64,000 bases of DNA from Rhodopirellula bahusiensis (lineage in GTDB: Bacteria; Planctomycetota; Planctomycetia; Pirellulales; Pirellulaceae). This document shows positions 8,791 to 17,392 of the stretch, in pieces (position 1 is the first letter of the stretch; the number at the start of each line of letters is the position of its first letter). A program made the position numbers and the translations under genes. Location of the stretch: contig NZ_NIZW01000004.1 in NCBI RefSeq assembly GCF_002727185.1, positions 1 through 64,000 on the forward strand. Reading direction: 5' to 3'. The notes beneath the pieces are model-generated. The model saw only the letters and a list, made by a program, of their open reading frames with translations. It did no database searches and had not been told where the DNA came from.

Positions 8791-9840
8791 GTGCGATCTT
8801 TGCGAGAATCTATCACAATCACCTGTGTGGTGTCCGGTCTGTTCTTATGCTCGTCTTTGTCGGTCGGCAATGACGCGTTGGATGTCGATCCAACTCGGCC
8901 AGAACGGCAAATTCTGCACCTGTGCGAGACCGACGGGACTCCCATTCGGCCTCTGGTCACCGATGAAGAACTGAGGGATCGATTTGACCACCAAGGAACG
9001 CCGGAAATCTCGGCGGATGGCAAACACATCGCGTTTGATGCTGTGACCTACGATTCGACGCGAACGTCGCAGCAATCGCGAATCGTCATTGTCGACTTTG
9101 ATGGCGACGACGCGATCAATGTCATTGATGGTGAACTGCCGTCGTTCTCGCCAGACGGAAAGCGGTTGGTTTTCAGTCGCCAACGTCGGTACACCAATAC
9201 CGATGGTGCCGAAGGAACATCTGTTTGGATGATGGACATCGATGGCGGCAACAAAAAGATGGTTGCCCACCGAGGTGCATGGGGAGGACGATGGTCACCG
9301 GACGGAAAGTCGATTGTGTTTTACGGCGGCGAGAAGTCGACGGGGGTTCCAGTTGCGAAAAACTGCCTTCGACTCTTTGACATCGAAAGCGAAACGACAA
9401 CCAACGTCTTTTCACCCGACGAATCGCCTTTCGGCGAATTGAGTTTCCAGTTCGAATGGGCAAAGGATGACTCACGCCGAGTTGTGTTTGGAGGCCCATT
9501 GAAAGACACCGCTGAGTTGGCAACGGGAGTGATTCAGGTGGACCAAGGAATCTCATCGCTGACCGTTCGGACTGGTGATACGATGGGAGCAAGTCTGATT
9601 CATGGCAGTTCGTACGACTGGAAACCGGACGGAAATTCGTTCTTGATGTCGGGAACGATTGGAGACCGAATTCTTCCGATTTCTGTTTCCATTGATTTGC
9701 TTGAGTCCTTGCAAACGTTTGATGGCATTCCAGACGACGTTTCGGCCTCAGATCCGATCCACACTCCCGATGGAAAGCACCTCATTGTTTCCTTCCGAAC
9801 CCAGAAGCAATCGGCATCTGATTCGAGCCAGTTGCGTTAG
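8791..9840 (+). CDS. Exported TolB-like beta-propeller protein
   Basis: Exported protein with repeated PDGK-type blades of the TolB/WD40-like (PD40) propeller: ISADGKHIAF, FSPDGKRLVF, WSPDGKSIVF, WKPDGNSF and HTPDGKHLIV. The N-terminus after GTG 8791 gives a signal peptide (about residues 5-25, hydrophobic, ending near LSVG). A TTG at 8761 is an alternative start, but an AAGGGA ribosome site at 8775-8780 favours GTG 8791. No Tol/Pal genes are nearby, so it is a PD40 repeat protein and not TolB itself. Ligand unknown. Confidence 0.75.
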   Translation: MRSLRESITITCVVSGLFLCSSLSVGNDALDVDPTRPERQILHLCETDGTPIRPLVTDEELRDRFDHQGTPEISADGKHIAFDAVTYDSTRTSQQSRIVIVDFDGDDAINVIDGELPSFSPDGKRLVFSRQRRYTNTDGAEGTSVWMMDIDGGNKKMVAHRGAWGGRWSPDGKSIVFYGGEKSTGVPVAKNCLRLFDIESETTTNVFSPDESPFGELSFQFEWAKDDSRRVVFGGPLKDTAELATGVIQVDQGISSLTVRTGDTMGASLIHGSSYDWKPDGNSFLMSGTIGDRILPISVSIDLLESLQTFDGIPDDVSASDPIHTPDGKHLIVSFRTQKQSASDSSQLR

Positions 9841-9921
9841 AGTGGAGTATGAGACGCGAAGAATAGTGAGAAGTTCTTCGTGCCAACAAACTCTGTCGCT
9901 TCAGTCTGGATCGACTTTCAA

Positions 9922-10689
9922 ATGAGCGTGTCGCAGATCGATACAGATGCGAAAAAGGACACGCGGCGACTCGGCATCTACGAGCTGATGCTGATCACTG
10001 CGGGGATCGCAGTTGCGTTTGCCATCAACCGAGGGCTCTCGGTCATGCGGCATGTGCCGGATTGGGCTTGGAGAGGAGCGGAATCCGCTGCTCGGATCAA
10101 CGGGATGGATGTTCTAGTCGCCTGCGTCTATGGGATGAGTCTGTCGGTCTATCTTCTGGCGATTCGTTCAAAGCCTTTTTGGAACAGCCCCGGCAAAACG
10201 CTGGCTTTACTCTTTGCGACGATGTGTCTTTTAGATTGGACACTTGATTTCTTCGCGTCCAGTACTGTTGCTCTCAGATTCTTGGTTGATCCGCAGGCGG
10301 GGAACTCAAATACAGCGGGCTACGTTCTTGGAATTTGGTACGAACAGTTCTCGGCACGCTTGGGCTACTTGTTTGGACTGCCGGTTCTAATTCTGGCAAT
10401 CATTCAATCACGTCAGCAACATCTGACCTGGCGATTGGCATGGGTGGGATTCTTGGTTTTTGACCTTGCGATCGTTGCCGTGTTGAACGTGGATAGTATT
10501 GCATCGTTTCCACGGACCGTGCTGAATTGGTACTTCGAAATCGCGTTGGGGATACCGGTTGTATTGCTTGCAATCGCGTTCTTTCGTGGGATGGTAAAGC
10601 GGGATCTCGATTGGTGGACGGTTCTGACTTGCGTTCCCGTCTTTGTAGCCTGGATGGTTGCGGTCGTCATGAGGTCACTCGGGCCCTGA
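9922..10689 (+). CDS. Polytopic membrane protein, unknown function
   Basis: Unrecognised integral membrane protein of about 255 residues. Seven hydrophobic segments can be picked out, for example LMLITAGIAVAFAI, VLVACVYGMSLSVYLLAI, LALLFATMCLLDWTL, YLFGLPVLILAI, VGFLVFDLAIVAVL, IALGIPVVLLAIAF and CVPVFVAWMVAVV. A GTG at 9880 could add 14 residues; ATG 9922 begins the soluble N-terminus just before the first helix. It follows the propeller protein on the same strand with an 81-base gap, so co-transcription is possible. No catalytic motif is visible. Confidence 0.7.
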   Translation: MSVSQIDTDAKKDTRRLGIYELMLITAGIAVAFAINRGLSVMRHVPDWAWRGAESAARINGMDVLVACVYGMSLSVYLLAIRSKPFWNSPGKTLALLFATMCLLDWTLDFFASSTVALRFLVDPQAGNSNTAGYVLGIWYEQFSARLGYLFGLPVLILAIIQSRQQHLTWRLAWVGFLVFDLAIVAVLNVDSIASFPRTVLNWYFEIALGIPVVLLAIAFFRGMVKRDLDWWTVLTCVPVFVAWMVAVVMRSLGP

Positions 10690-10800
10690 AGCGATACACC
10701 AAAGAACGTGACATCTGCGTTATGATAGGCGATTGAATGCGAGCCGAATCGATTTTGCGAAGATTGCTCGCAACAAGGGAATGACCCGCCGGATACTCGA

Positions 10801-11535
10801 ATGCGTTTGATTCTATCGCCTTGTCTGTTGCTCGTTTGTCTACCGACCGTTGTGGCTCAGTCACCCGCGGAAGTTCTCGATCTATCCCGCTGGCGGTTGA
10901 CGCTGCCGATCGGAGCTGAAGGCGAAGGAAAGCCAGACGAGATCCGGCAACCGGAACTCGATACTTTTTCCAATCCAGAATACTTTCACGTCACCGATTC
11001 ACACGGTGTCGTCTTCCGTGCTCACTGCGGTGGAGTGACTACGAAGGGATCCAGCTTTCCACGCTCTGAACTCAGAGAGATGTCGCCGGATGGCGTGACA
11101 CGGGCGGATTGGGGCACGGAGGAGAATACGATCCACACCCTGTCGATGAAGGTTGCCATCACAGCGACTCCAGCCAAGAAACGTCACGTCGTGTGCGCAC
11201 AGATTCATGATGCCGAAGATGACTTGATGATGGTGCGTTTGGAGGGTGAAAAGCTATTTGTCGAGCGCAACAAAATCGGAGACGTGATGATCGACCGTCA
11301 CTACCAACTCGGCACGCCATTCGAGCTTGAAATCCGAGCCGGTCAGGGGCACGTTCGGGTCTCTTACAACGGGGAGGAAGTGATGGATTGGAAGGTGGCT
11401 CGAAAAGGCTGCTACTTCAAAGCGGGTTGCTACACCCAATCGAATCCAAAGAAGGGAGACGAGGAAAATTCGTTCGGAGAAGTGGTCATTTCGAAGCTCC
11501 AACTTAGCGACACGGCTTCTGAGTTTGGACAGTAA
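10801..11535 (+). CDS. Secreted alginate lyase, polysaccharide lyase family 7
   Basis: Cleaves uronate-containing polysaccharide, most probably alginate, by beta-elimination. A signal peptide (residues 1-20, ending VVAQ) is followed by a single PL7 jelly-roll domain. The family motifs are in order: PRSELRE (substrate Arg/Glu), AQIH (catalytic His region) and YFKAGCYTQ (catalytic Tyr). About 244 residues is normal for a single-domain PL7 enzyme without carbohydrate-binding module. This suits a marine polysaccharide degrader. The next gene starts within about 30 bases and may be co-expressed. Confidence 0.9.
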   Translation: MRLILSPCLLLVCLPTVVAQSPAEVLDLSRWRLTLPIGAEGEGKPDEIRQPELDTFSNPEYFHVTDSHGVVFRAHCGGVTTKGSSFPRSELREMSPDGVTRADWGTEENTIHTLSMKVAITATPAKKRHVVCAQIHDAEDDLMMVRLEGEKLFVERNKIGDVMIDRHYQLGTPFELEIRAGQGHVRVSYNGEEVMDWKVARKGCYFKAGCYTQSNPKKGDEENSFGEVVISKLQLSDTASEFGQ

Positions 11536-11563
11536 ACAATCGATCTTCCTTCGGAGTCATTTC

Positions 11564-12061
11564 ATGAGAACGTTCGCGGTCTTCTTCTTCGTTGCCATGC
11601 TTTGTTCATCGCTAGACGCCAAAGAATTTCGTCCTGTCGACGCAAAGGTGGTCTTCTCGGTCACGGAAGAGACATTGGAGACAATGCCGGCTTGGACGCC
11701 CGGATCGGGGCAACTTCCAGTTTCGGCCGCGGATGCCATTCAGATTGCGGCAGCATTCCACAAGCGAATTGCACCCCATGGCAGGAACGACACATTCGTT
11801 TTCGATTTAGCAGGTGCAACACTGGTTCGTGCTGAGAAAGACCGCTGGTACTGGGTTGTTCAGTATCGAGTTCACTATGATCCAGTCGCGAAGCGAAACA
11901 GTATTGGGGGCGGATGGGTTGGTCCCATGCCTAAGCAGAGTCTCTATCCGGTGCTGATGAATGGCAAGCTTGCGCCGCATCAGCCGATCTCACGCAAAGT
12001 GCCCGCCGCGATCCAGCCGGCCAATGAGTCTGGCGGGAGCGAGGGCGCCGACCGCAAATAG
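11564..12061 (+). CDS. Exported hypothetical protein
   Basis: Unrecognised protein of 165 residues with a clear signal peptide (MRTFAVFFFVAMLCSSLDA). The mature part has one compact region around DRWYWVVQYRVHYDP and a Pro/Gly/Ser-rich tail. The frame opens upstream inside the alginate lyase gene; ATG 11564 is chosen because a GGAG ribosome site lies just before it and the signal peptide starts there. It probably shares a transcript with the lyase. Its stop is 11 bases from the stop of the convergent kelch gene. Confidence 0.7.
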   Translation: MRTFAVFFFVAMLCSSLDAKEFRPVDAKVVFSVTEETLETMPAWTPGSGQLPVSAADAIQIAAAFHKRIAPHGRNDTFVFDLAGATLVRAEKDRWYWVVQYRVHYDPVAKRNSIGGGWVGPMPKQSLYPVLMNGKLAPHQPISRKVPAAIQPANESGGSEGADRK

Positions 12062-12072
12062 GCTATCCAGGG

Positions 12073-13068
12073 CTACTTTGGTAGCACCAATCGTTCAGTC
12101 GTAGTCAGTTCCGGGCCGCCGCCTCGATTGCCACTACCCGAGGCGGTGAACAGCGAATCGCCAATCACGACCAAGCCCGTTCCGTGTCGCCCTCGATTCA
12201 TCGACGGCCACGTTTTCCACTCGCTCGTTGCAGGGTTGAAGACTTCGACTTCATCGTGAGCTTCTTTCTGGTTCGCGCTCTCGCCGCAGCCAACGACCAG
12301 CTGGCCAGCAATCGCAATCACACTGTTCCCAGCACGCTCGGTCGGTAGATCGGGGCATTCCTCCGGCGGCAACCACCGCCCCGCGTCAAAGTCGTAAACA
12401 TCAATCTTGCTGATCGTTTGCGAGAAGACCGCGTTATCGCGTTTCGACGTCACTCGCCCGCCCGCCGCATACAGCCGATTGCCGATCACCGCGGCTTGAA
12501 AGTGGTCGCGTTCATGAGGTGCGTCAGGCAGGATCTCCCACACACCCGTCTTCGGGTTATACCGATCGAACCAGCTTCGGCATCCGTCGACGTGTCCATT
12601 CGTGATGCCACCAACCAAATAGATCCAACCGTCGCGATAGATTGCACCGGCCCCGCCGCGACGTCGTGATTCGGGAATGGAATGAACGAAGTCGAATCGG
12701 TCTTCTTTGGGATGATAGACAACCACCTTCTCGAGCGGAGTCTCCTTTGGATAGGGGCCCGTCATCGCTCCCATCAAATAGATCGCGTCACCAACCACCA
12801 CGCCTTGAAAGTGATGCAGTTCCAACGGCGTCTCAGACTTTGTCGTCCAAACATTGGTCTCGGGATCGTAGACATCGACCGGATTGATGCGGCGACCACC
12901 CAACAAGAAAAGTTTGCCCTGAAAGCCGACCAAAGCTGCCTCATGTCGAGCGGTTGGCTGGCCTTCAGTTTTGACGTTCAGCCATGCGTTCGGCTTCAAT
13001 TCAGGTGGTTCAGCCTGCAGCAGCGACGACGTAGCAAGAAGCAGAGCACACAGTAGCAAACGCGTCAT
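12073..13068 (-). CDS. Exported kelch-repeat beta-propeller protein
   Basis: Exported protein with about six kelch blades. Each shows a Gly-Gly pair and Tyr/Trp spacing, for example KLFLLGGRRINPVDVYD, AIYLMGAMTG, WIYLVGGITNG, RLYAAGGRV, LVVGCGES and SLFTASGSGNR. The signal peptide is MTRLLLCALLLATSSLLQA, giving a start at 13068; the frame extends upstream to 13164, but that part overlaps the end of xseA and looks non-coding. Binding partner or substrate unknown. Some kelch propellers are galactose oxidase-like, but no copper-radical motif is visible. Confidence 0.85.
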   Translation of the reverse strand: MTRLLLCALLLATSSLLQAEPPELKPNAWLNVKTEGQPTARHEAALVGFQGKLFLLGGRRINPVDVYDPETNVWTTKSETPLELHHFQGVVVGDAIYLMGAMTGPYPKETPLEKVVVYHPKEDRFDFVHSIPESRRRGGAGAIYRDGWIYLVGGITNGHVDGCRSWFDRYNPKTGVWEILPDAPHERDHFQAAVIGNRLYAAGGRVTSKRDNAVFSQTISKIDVYDFDAGRWLPPEECPDLPTERAGNSVIAIAGQLVVGCGESANQKEAHDEVEVFNPATSEWKTWPSMNRGRHGTGLVVIGDSLFTASGSGNRGGGPELTTTERLVLPK

Positions 13069-13105
13069 AGTCGATTCGATTAATGGGGATAAACGAGGTT
13101 GATAT

Positions 13106-14434
13106 TCAAGACGGTTCAGATCGGTCGTCGTTCGATTCCTGTCGCGAAACGACGGAAAACACATCGCCGTCGGACAATCGAGTTCTCAAGGTATCACCAG
13201 GAAGAACATCCTGCGTGGAACGGACGACTTGCCCATTCTCGGTCTGCGTCACACTGTAACCACGAGCCAGCACGGCGAGCGGTGAAAGTGCGGACTGGGC
13301 AGCCGCAACGGTCGCTAGTTTAGCTTGGGCCTGTTCCAATCGCCGCCAAATCGCGGAGCGTCCACGTTCGTCCCAATCGTCCAAGTCCCGACTGCGATCA
13401 TGAACCAGCTCAAACGGGTTTTGGAATACCGGGCGAGATTCCCAGTTTTCAAGTCGTTGCCGTTCGGATTGAATCCGCCGGAACAGGTTGGTCGTCATCA
13501 TCTGACCGAGTGCATCGAGGGCCGCGACCATCGAATCGCGGTCCGGCAGGACTCGAGACGCGGCGTCGGTCGGTGTCAATGCGCGAACGTCCGCAACCAA
13601 GTCCGCCAGCGTCACATCAATCTCGTGCCCGACCGCGGAGACCGTCGGAATTCTAGATGCCGCGATTGCTCGGACCAATTGTTCGTCGTTGAACGACCAC
13701 AGGTCTTCCAGTGAACCTCCGCCTCGGGAGACGATCAGCACATCAGGCTGGGGACGCATCCGGTGAGCGGCCCGCATTCCATCAATCAATGCCTCGACAC
13801 TTCCCGGTCCCTGGACACTGGCCGGGATGAGCACGATCTCAATCCCAGCGTGTCGCTGCGCAGCAGCTTGCAAAAAGTCTTGAATCGCTGCGCCGGTGGG
13901 GCTAGTCACAATCGCGACTCGGCGAGGCACCCGTGGCAGCAACCGCTTGCGTTCTGGTTCAAACAAACCCTCGGCTTGCAGTTTCGCTTGCAGTTGTGCA
14001 AAGGCCAGTTGGAGTGCGCCCATTCCTTGAGGCTGGCACTTCCGAACGACAAGCTGGTAGGAACCACGCGCCGCATAGACCTCCACGTCTCCCATGCAAA
14101 GCACGCTTTGTCCGTCGTCCAAGTCGAACGGCAAACGCTCCGCAACACTTCGCCACATGACGCCACGAATCTGCGATCGTTCGTCTTTCAGGGTGAAGTA
14201 CAGGTGCCCACTTCGAGGGCGGGCGATGTCGGTGATCTCTCCCGCCACCCAAACACTTGGAAAGCCCGACTCTACCGTCGACTTGATCTGACGCGTCAGC
14301 TCGCTAATCGAAATCGCATCGTCGCTGGTGGAAGACCGCCGGACTTTCTTTGCAACCTTGCGTTTGGGTGCCGCGGCTTTGGCTGGCTTTTCGTCGTCCG
14401 AATCGAACAGCGAAAATTGGGTGCTGTCACTCAT
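13106..14434 (-). CDS. xseA: Exodeoxyribonuclease VII large subunit
   Basis: Catalytic subunit of exonuclease VII, which degrades single-stranded DNA from both ends in repair. It has an N-terminal OB fold (residues 40-130, SVWVAGEITDIARPRSG and LYFTLKD), then the nuclease core with IVTSPTGAAIQDF, RGGGSLEDLW and SAVGHEIDVTLADLVAD, all family hallmarks. Length (442) is normal. No xseB follows. The preceding small ORF overlaps this start by four bases (ATGA), so translation is coupled. It is the last gene of a minus-strand run starting with polysaccharide genes. Confidence 0.95.
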   Translation of the reverse strand: MSDSTQFSLFDSDDEKPAKAAAPKRKVAKKVRRSSTSDDAISISELTRQIKSTVESGFPSVWVAGEITDIARPRSGHLYFTLKDERSQIRGVMWRSVAERLPFDLDDGQSVLCMGDVEVYAARGSYQLVVRKCQPQGMGALQLAFAQLQAKLQAEGLFEPERKRLLPRVPRRVAIVTSPTGAAIQDFLQAAAQRHAGIEIVLIPASVQGPGSVEALIDGMRAAHRMRPQPDVLIVSRGGGSLEDLWSFNDEQLVRAIAASRIPTVSAVGHEIDVTLADLVADVRALTPTDAASRVLPDRDSMVAALDALGQMMTTNLFRRIQSERQRLENWESRPVFQNPFELVHDRSRDLDDWDERGRSAIWRRLEQAQAKLATVAAAQSALSPLAVLARGYSVTQTENGQVVRSTQDVLPGDTLRTRLSDGDVFSVVSRQESNDDRSEPS

Positions 14435-14667
14435 GAGCTCGGTTGACTCGCCAGTGTGCGCCGGAATGGACCTGTCTCACCAAAACACTCTTTCATGTTT
14501 GGAAAGCCTTGCCGGAACACATCGACCTCTTCCACGGATTTGCTGTCGGCCGCGATAGCGATCAGATGCGGACCGTTCATCGGGATCGCAGAAGCAACCG
14601 CTTCGTCGTCGGTAAGAAAGTCGACTCGAATTCTTTCGACACTGAGGTTCGCCGGGGACGCACTCAT
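14431..14667 (-). CDS. Small hypothetical protein between sufU-like gene and xseA
   Basis: Unrecognised protein of about 78 residues. The start can be GTG 14673, overlapping the upstream stop codon, or ATG 14667. Its stop overlaps the xseA start by four bases, so it is tightly coupled and probably real. It sits where a small exonuclease VII subunit might be expected, but the sequence (SVERIRVDFL, LIAIAADSKSVEEVDVF) lacks the coiled-coil xseB pattern. No signal peptide or membrane segment. Confidence 0.55.
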   Translation of the reverse strand: MSASPANLSVERIRVDFLTDDEAVASAIPMNGPHLIAIAADSKSVEEVDVFRQGFPNMKECFGETGPFRRTLASQPSS

Positions 14668-14669
14668 TA

Positions 14670-15200
14670 TCACTGTTCTTCCCCGAGCGATGGTCCGGTC
14701 GGTGCGGACGAATCACCGTCGTCGTCCATCGGAGAACTCAACGCTGCTTGCAGGATACTCCAGGAAAGAAGGCAGCAATCGTGGCAATCAGGAGCCAGGT
14801 TGGGACCGACCAATTCCAGCATCTCGTCGGCGGTGAAAGCTTTTGCCTCCTCCATCGTCTTGCCTTCCATCAGTTCGATCAACATCGACGCGGACGCTTG
14901 ACTGATCACGCAACCTTCACCTTCAAACCAAGCCTCGGAAACTTTTGCGGAATCATCCAGCTTCAGCGTGATCACGATTCGGTCGCCGCACTGAGGGTTG
15001 TTCCCCTCGTGCATGTGACTGGCGGATTCCAAAATCCCGCGATGATACGGGTCTTCGTAGTGATCCAGCACGTGCGGTTCGTGAATGTCCTGCTCGTTCG
15101 GCATGTTGGATTGGAGGTCGATTATTCGCGGTCGGTGAATCGCATCGGCTTCTGACGACGGAGCAATTGCGTGGTACGTCTGAATCCTCGCGTTGCTCAT
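14670..15200 (-). CDS. sufU: SufU/IscU-like iron-sulfur cluster scaffold
   Basis: Scaffold on which Fe-S clusters are built before transfer to target proteins. The U-type signatures are present: NNPQCGD, FEGEGCVISQASASM and a third cysteine site, PDCHDCCLLSW. The third site departs from the common RxxC pattern by having three closely spaced cysteines. From ATG 15200 the protein has 176 residues; ATG 15104 would remove a non-conserved 32-residue leader. The C-terminal 20 residues are acidic and unusual. No cysteine desulfurase (sufS) is adjacent. Its start is six bases after the deacetylase stop. Confidence 0.85.
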   Translation of the reverse strand: MSNARIQTYHAIAPSSEADAIHRPRIIDLQSNMPNEQDIHEPHVLDHYEDPYHRGILESASHMHEGNNPQCGDRIVITLKLDDSAKVSEAWFEGEGCVISQASASMLIELMEGKTMEEAKAFTADEMLELVGPNLAPDCHDCCLLSWSILQAALSSPMDDDGDSSAPTGPSLGEEQ

Positions 15201-15206
15201 TCAACT

Positions 15207-16007
15207 CTATGCGAGTTGTCGAAAAAGGGAAGCGGGGCTTTCGCTCGAACAGACTTCTCCATTCGTCGCGGTGACTGCACGCCCCGATTGAACCGCTTCC
15301 GCCAGCATTGCAAACGCCTTCTCGAGGTTTGGCCACTGTTCGTTCGCTTCGATTTCCCAGCTATGGCCCCACAGATGGAAAACACCGCCCGTTCGTGCAG
15401 CTTCCTCCAACATCACGGCAACCATCCCGACCCAGTCTGTGTTGCCGGTCAGGGTCCAGGCTCGTTGAAGCGGACCAAACGAAGCCCGCTTCAAAGCGTT
15501 GCGTAGGTAGGCCGACCTCGGGTGCGGATGTGCCTGCACCGAAGTCGTCATGGATGACAACGGCCATCCTTTGTCACCGCGAACGTAGTCACCACGCACA
15601 CGGCGTTTGGGTGGATCGCACTGCAACAACTCGACGGTGCGATAACCGTTGAAACCATGACGTGCGATAGCGTTGACGTGTTCGCGTTGGAACTTTCCCA
15701 GCGGAGGGCAGAACATTTCGCAAGGTCGACCCGTCACATCGGCCACCCAAGCACCGCTGTCGTGGATCTGACGCTCGGCCTCGACATCCGGAAGCGTTGT
15801 CAAAGCCAGATGATCCATCGTGTGAGCACCAATCTCAAACCGCTGGCTCAGCTCCCGAATTTTCTCCTCGGACAAAGTCTCCAATTGAGACTTTCGCGGA
15901 ATGTAGAACGTGGCCGCCAACTCATAGCGAACAAGCAGATCAACCAAGCGGTGATCGAGAGGATGCCCGTCGTCCCAGCTCGTCGTGACCACGCAACGGT
16001 TTGTCAT
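15207..16007 (-). CDS. Polysaccharide deacetylase (NodB/CE4 superfamily)
   Basis: Removes acetyl groups from a sugar polymer. NodB-type motifs are visible: the metal/base Asp pair in TTSWDDGHP near the N-terminus, the HxxxH metal site in GAHTMDHLAL, and CPPLGKF in place of the usual motif 3. No signal peptide is present, so it may act on lipid-linked intermediates in the cytoplasm. Its start overlaps the 3' end of the upstream glycosyltransferase gene by 68 bases. The position behind a glycosyltransferase and a chain-length protein supports a role in exopolysaccharide synthesis. Confidence 0.88.
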   Translation of the reverse strand: MTNRCVVTTSWDDGHPLDHRLVDLLVRYELAATFYIPRKSQLETLSEEKIRELSQRFEIGAHTMDHLALTTLPDVEAERQIHDSGAWVADVTGRPCEMFCPPLGKFQREHVNAIARHGFNGYRTVELLQCDPPKRRVRGDYVRGDKGWPLSSMTTSVQAHPHPRSAYLRNALKRASFGPLQRAWTLTGNTDWVGMVAVMLEEAARTGGVFHLWGHSWEIEANEQWPNLEKAFAMLAEAVQSGRAVTATNGEVCSSESPASLFRQLA

Positions 16008-17313
16008 GTGCCTGTTCGGATTGGGAGGAATTCGCTTGCGAAAATGTCGCCGGTTCTGCGAGTGGTGTCGGGGCTAAATGTGGTTCTACGGAGGAGCCAA
16101 CCGGGTGCTGCAGATCGATCCGCAAATCCGAGTCTGCAACTCGAGTCGCATCGTTTCGCCCGCGAGCGACCAACGCTCGTTCGTAAATCTGAAGCAACTG
16201 TTCGTGATTGATCGCCGCGGTGTACTTGGATTCGTATTCTTCACGAGCCGCGTCACGCATCGCGATTGTTTCTTCCGCGTACTCGACAAAGCGATCCACC
16301 ACGGAGGCAAGTTCGCTGGCGTCGCCGCTTTGGAACAGAGCGCCCACGGCCGGGTGCACCAACTCAGCTTGACCGCCTTGGTTTGCGCACACAACCGGTG
16401 TTCCACATGCGAAAGCTTCGACAACGACTCGGCCGAACGACTCCGCACAATGAGACGGCAGAATCAACATCGCCGCATCGGCCATCGTCTGGTAGACCGC
16501 GTCCTGTTCCAACCGTCCGAGATACTCGACGTTTTCACGCGGCTGGTCCAGCAAGTGTTTGAGCGGTCCGTCTCCGATGATCTTCAACGGAATGGGCTGA
16601 GTCAGTCGCTCCCAGGCATCCAACAAAACCTTCAGTCCCTTTTCCTCGCTCAAGCGGCCGACGAACAACGCGTAGCCGCCTTCACCCTCACCGAGCGGCA
16701 ATTCCGATTCGACGAAGTGAGGTTTGACGACGATCGGTGGCATCGGGTGACCCGATTCTTCAAAACGAGTTTTGACGAACTGCGTCGGAGCGATCGCCAA
16801 GTTGAGCGAACGCTGATAAGTCTTGCGGGATCGATGCAGCCAATTCTTCACGGCGACGACTCCGGATGCCAAGCGGCTGTCGTGAAAGCACGCATGCCGA
16901 ATCGCTGGGGTCGCAAAAGTAGCGGACACACAATCGGTGCAAGGTTGCCCGTCGCGAAAGCAGACTGCCTTGGCACAAAGAATTCGCGAATTGTGCAGCG
17001 TTAACACGGTCGCTGCTCCCGCATCATGAGCGGCCTTGATCGCGGCGGGAGAAATCGCCGGGAAAGTATTGTGGAAGTGCACCACCTCAATTTCTTGCTG
17101 CTTCACCAAGTCGTGGATTTCGTCGGCGATGCCCGAATTCCAAACGGTCATCCGAGCATTCGCGATCGCTCCCGCGCCAGACATCGAATCATTCATTCGC
17201 GTGAACCGCGTGACCCGGTGGCCAAACGATTCGAGCAATTGAGTTTCGGCATCGAACACGACATCCTCGCCACCACGAAGGCGGTAATAGCTGTGAACGG
17301 CTAGGATTCGCAT
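15940..17313 (-). CDS. Glycosyltransferase, GT4 family (GT-B fold)
   Basis: Retaining sugar transferase that probably extends an exopolysaccharide or its lipid-linked precursor. The N-terminal acceptor domain begins RILAVHSYYRLRGGEDVV and has VVHFHNTFP; the C-terminal nucleotide-sugar domain has ALFVGRLSEEKGL, IGDGPL and the E-x7-E region ESFGRVVVEAFACGTPVV. A cysteine-rich loop (LCAKAVCF, PCTDC) is typical of a GT4 subgroup. The last 75 residues are low-complexity and run into the next gene. It follows the chain-length gene by about 80 bases. Confidence 0.9.
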   Translation of the reverse strand: MRILAVHSYYRLRGGEDVVFDAETQLLESFGHRVTRFTRMNDSMSGAGAIANARMTVWNSGIADEIHDLVKQQEIEVVHFHNTFPAISPAAIKAAHDAGAATVLTLHNSRILCAKAVCFRDGQPCTDCVSATFATPAIRHACFHDSRLASGVVAVKNWLHRSRKTYQRSLNLAIAPTQFVKTRFEESGHPMPPIVVKPHFVESELPLGEGEGGYALFVGRLSEEKGLKVLLDAWERLTQPIPLKIIGDGPLKHLLDQPRENVEYLGRLEQDAVYQTMADAAMLILPSHCAESFGRVVVEAFACGTPVVCANQGGQAELVHPAVGALFQSGDASELASVVDRFVEYAEETIAMRDAAREEYESKYTAAINHEQLLQIYERALVARGRNDATRVADSDLRIDLQHPVGSSVEPHLAPTPLAEPATFSQANSSQSEQAHDKPLRGHDELGRRASSRSPLG

Positions 17314-17392
17314 GGCGATGATGGGCGCCGTGGGTCAACGAGGAAGATGGGGCAAATGAGGTCGAGTGTTGCGGAGCATCGGAAACATTCGT

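Noticed and set aside
8791-9840. TolB of the Tol-Pal system
   Set aside because: It has propeller repeats only, no TolB N-terminal domain and no Tol-Pal neighbours.
14431-14673. xseB
   Set aside because: Position and size fit, but the sequence lacks the helical xseB pattern.
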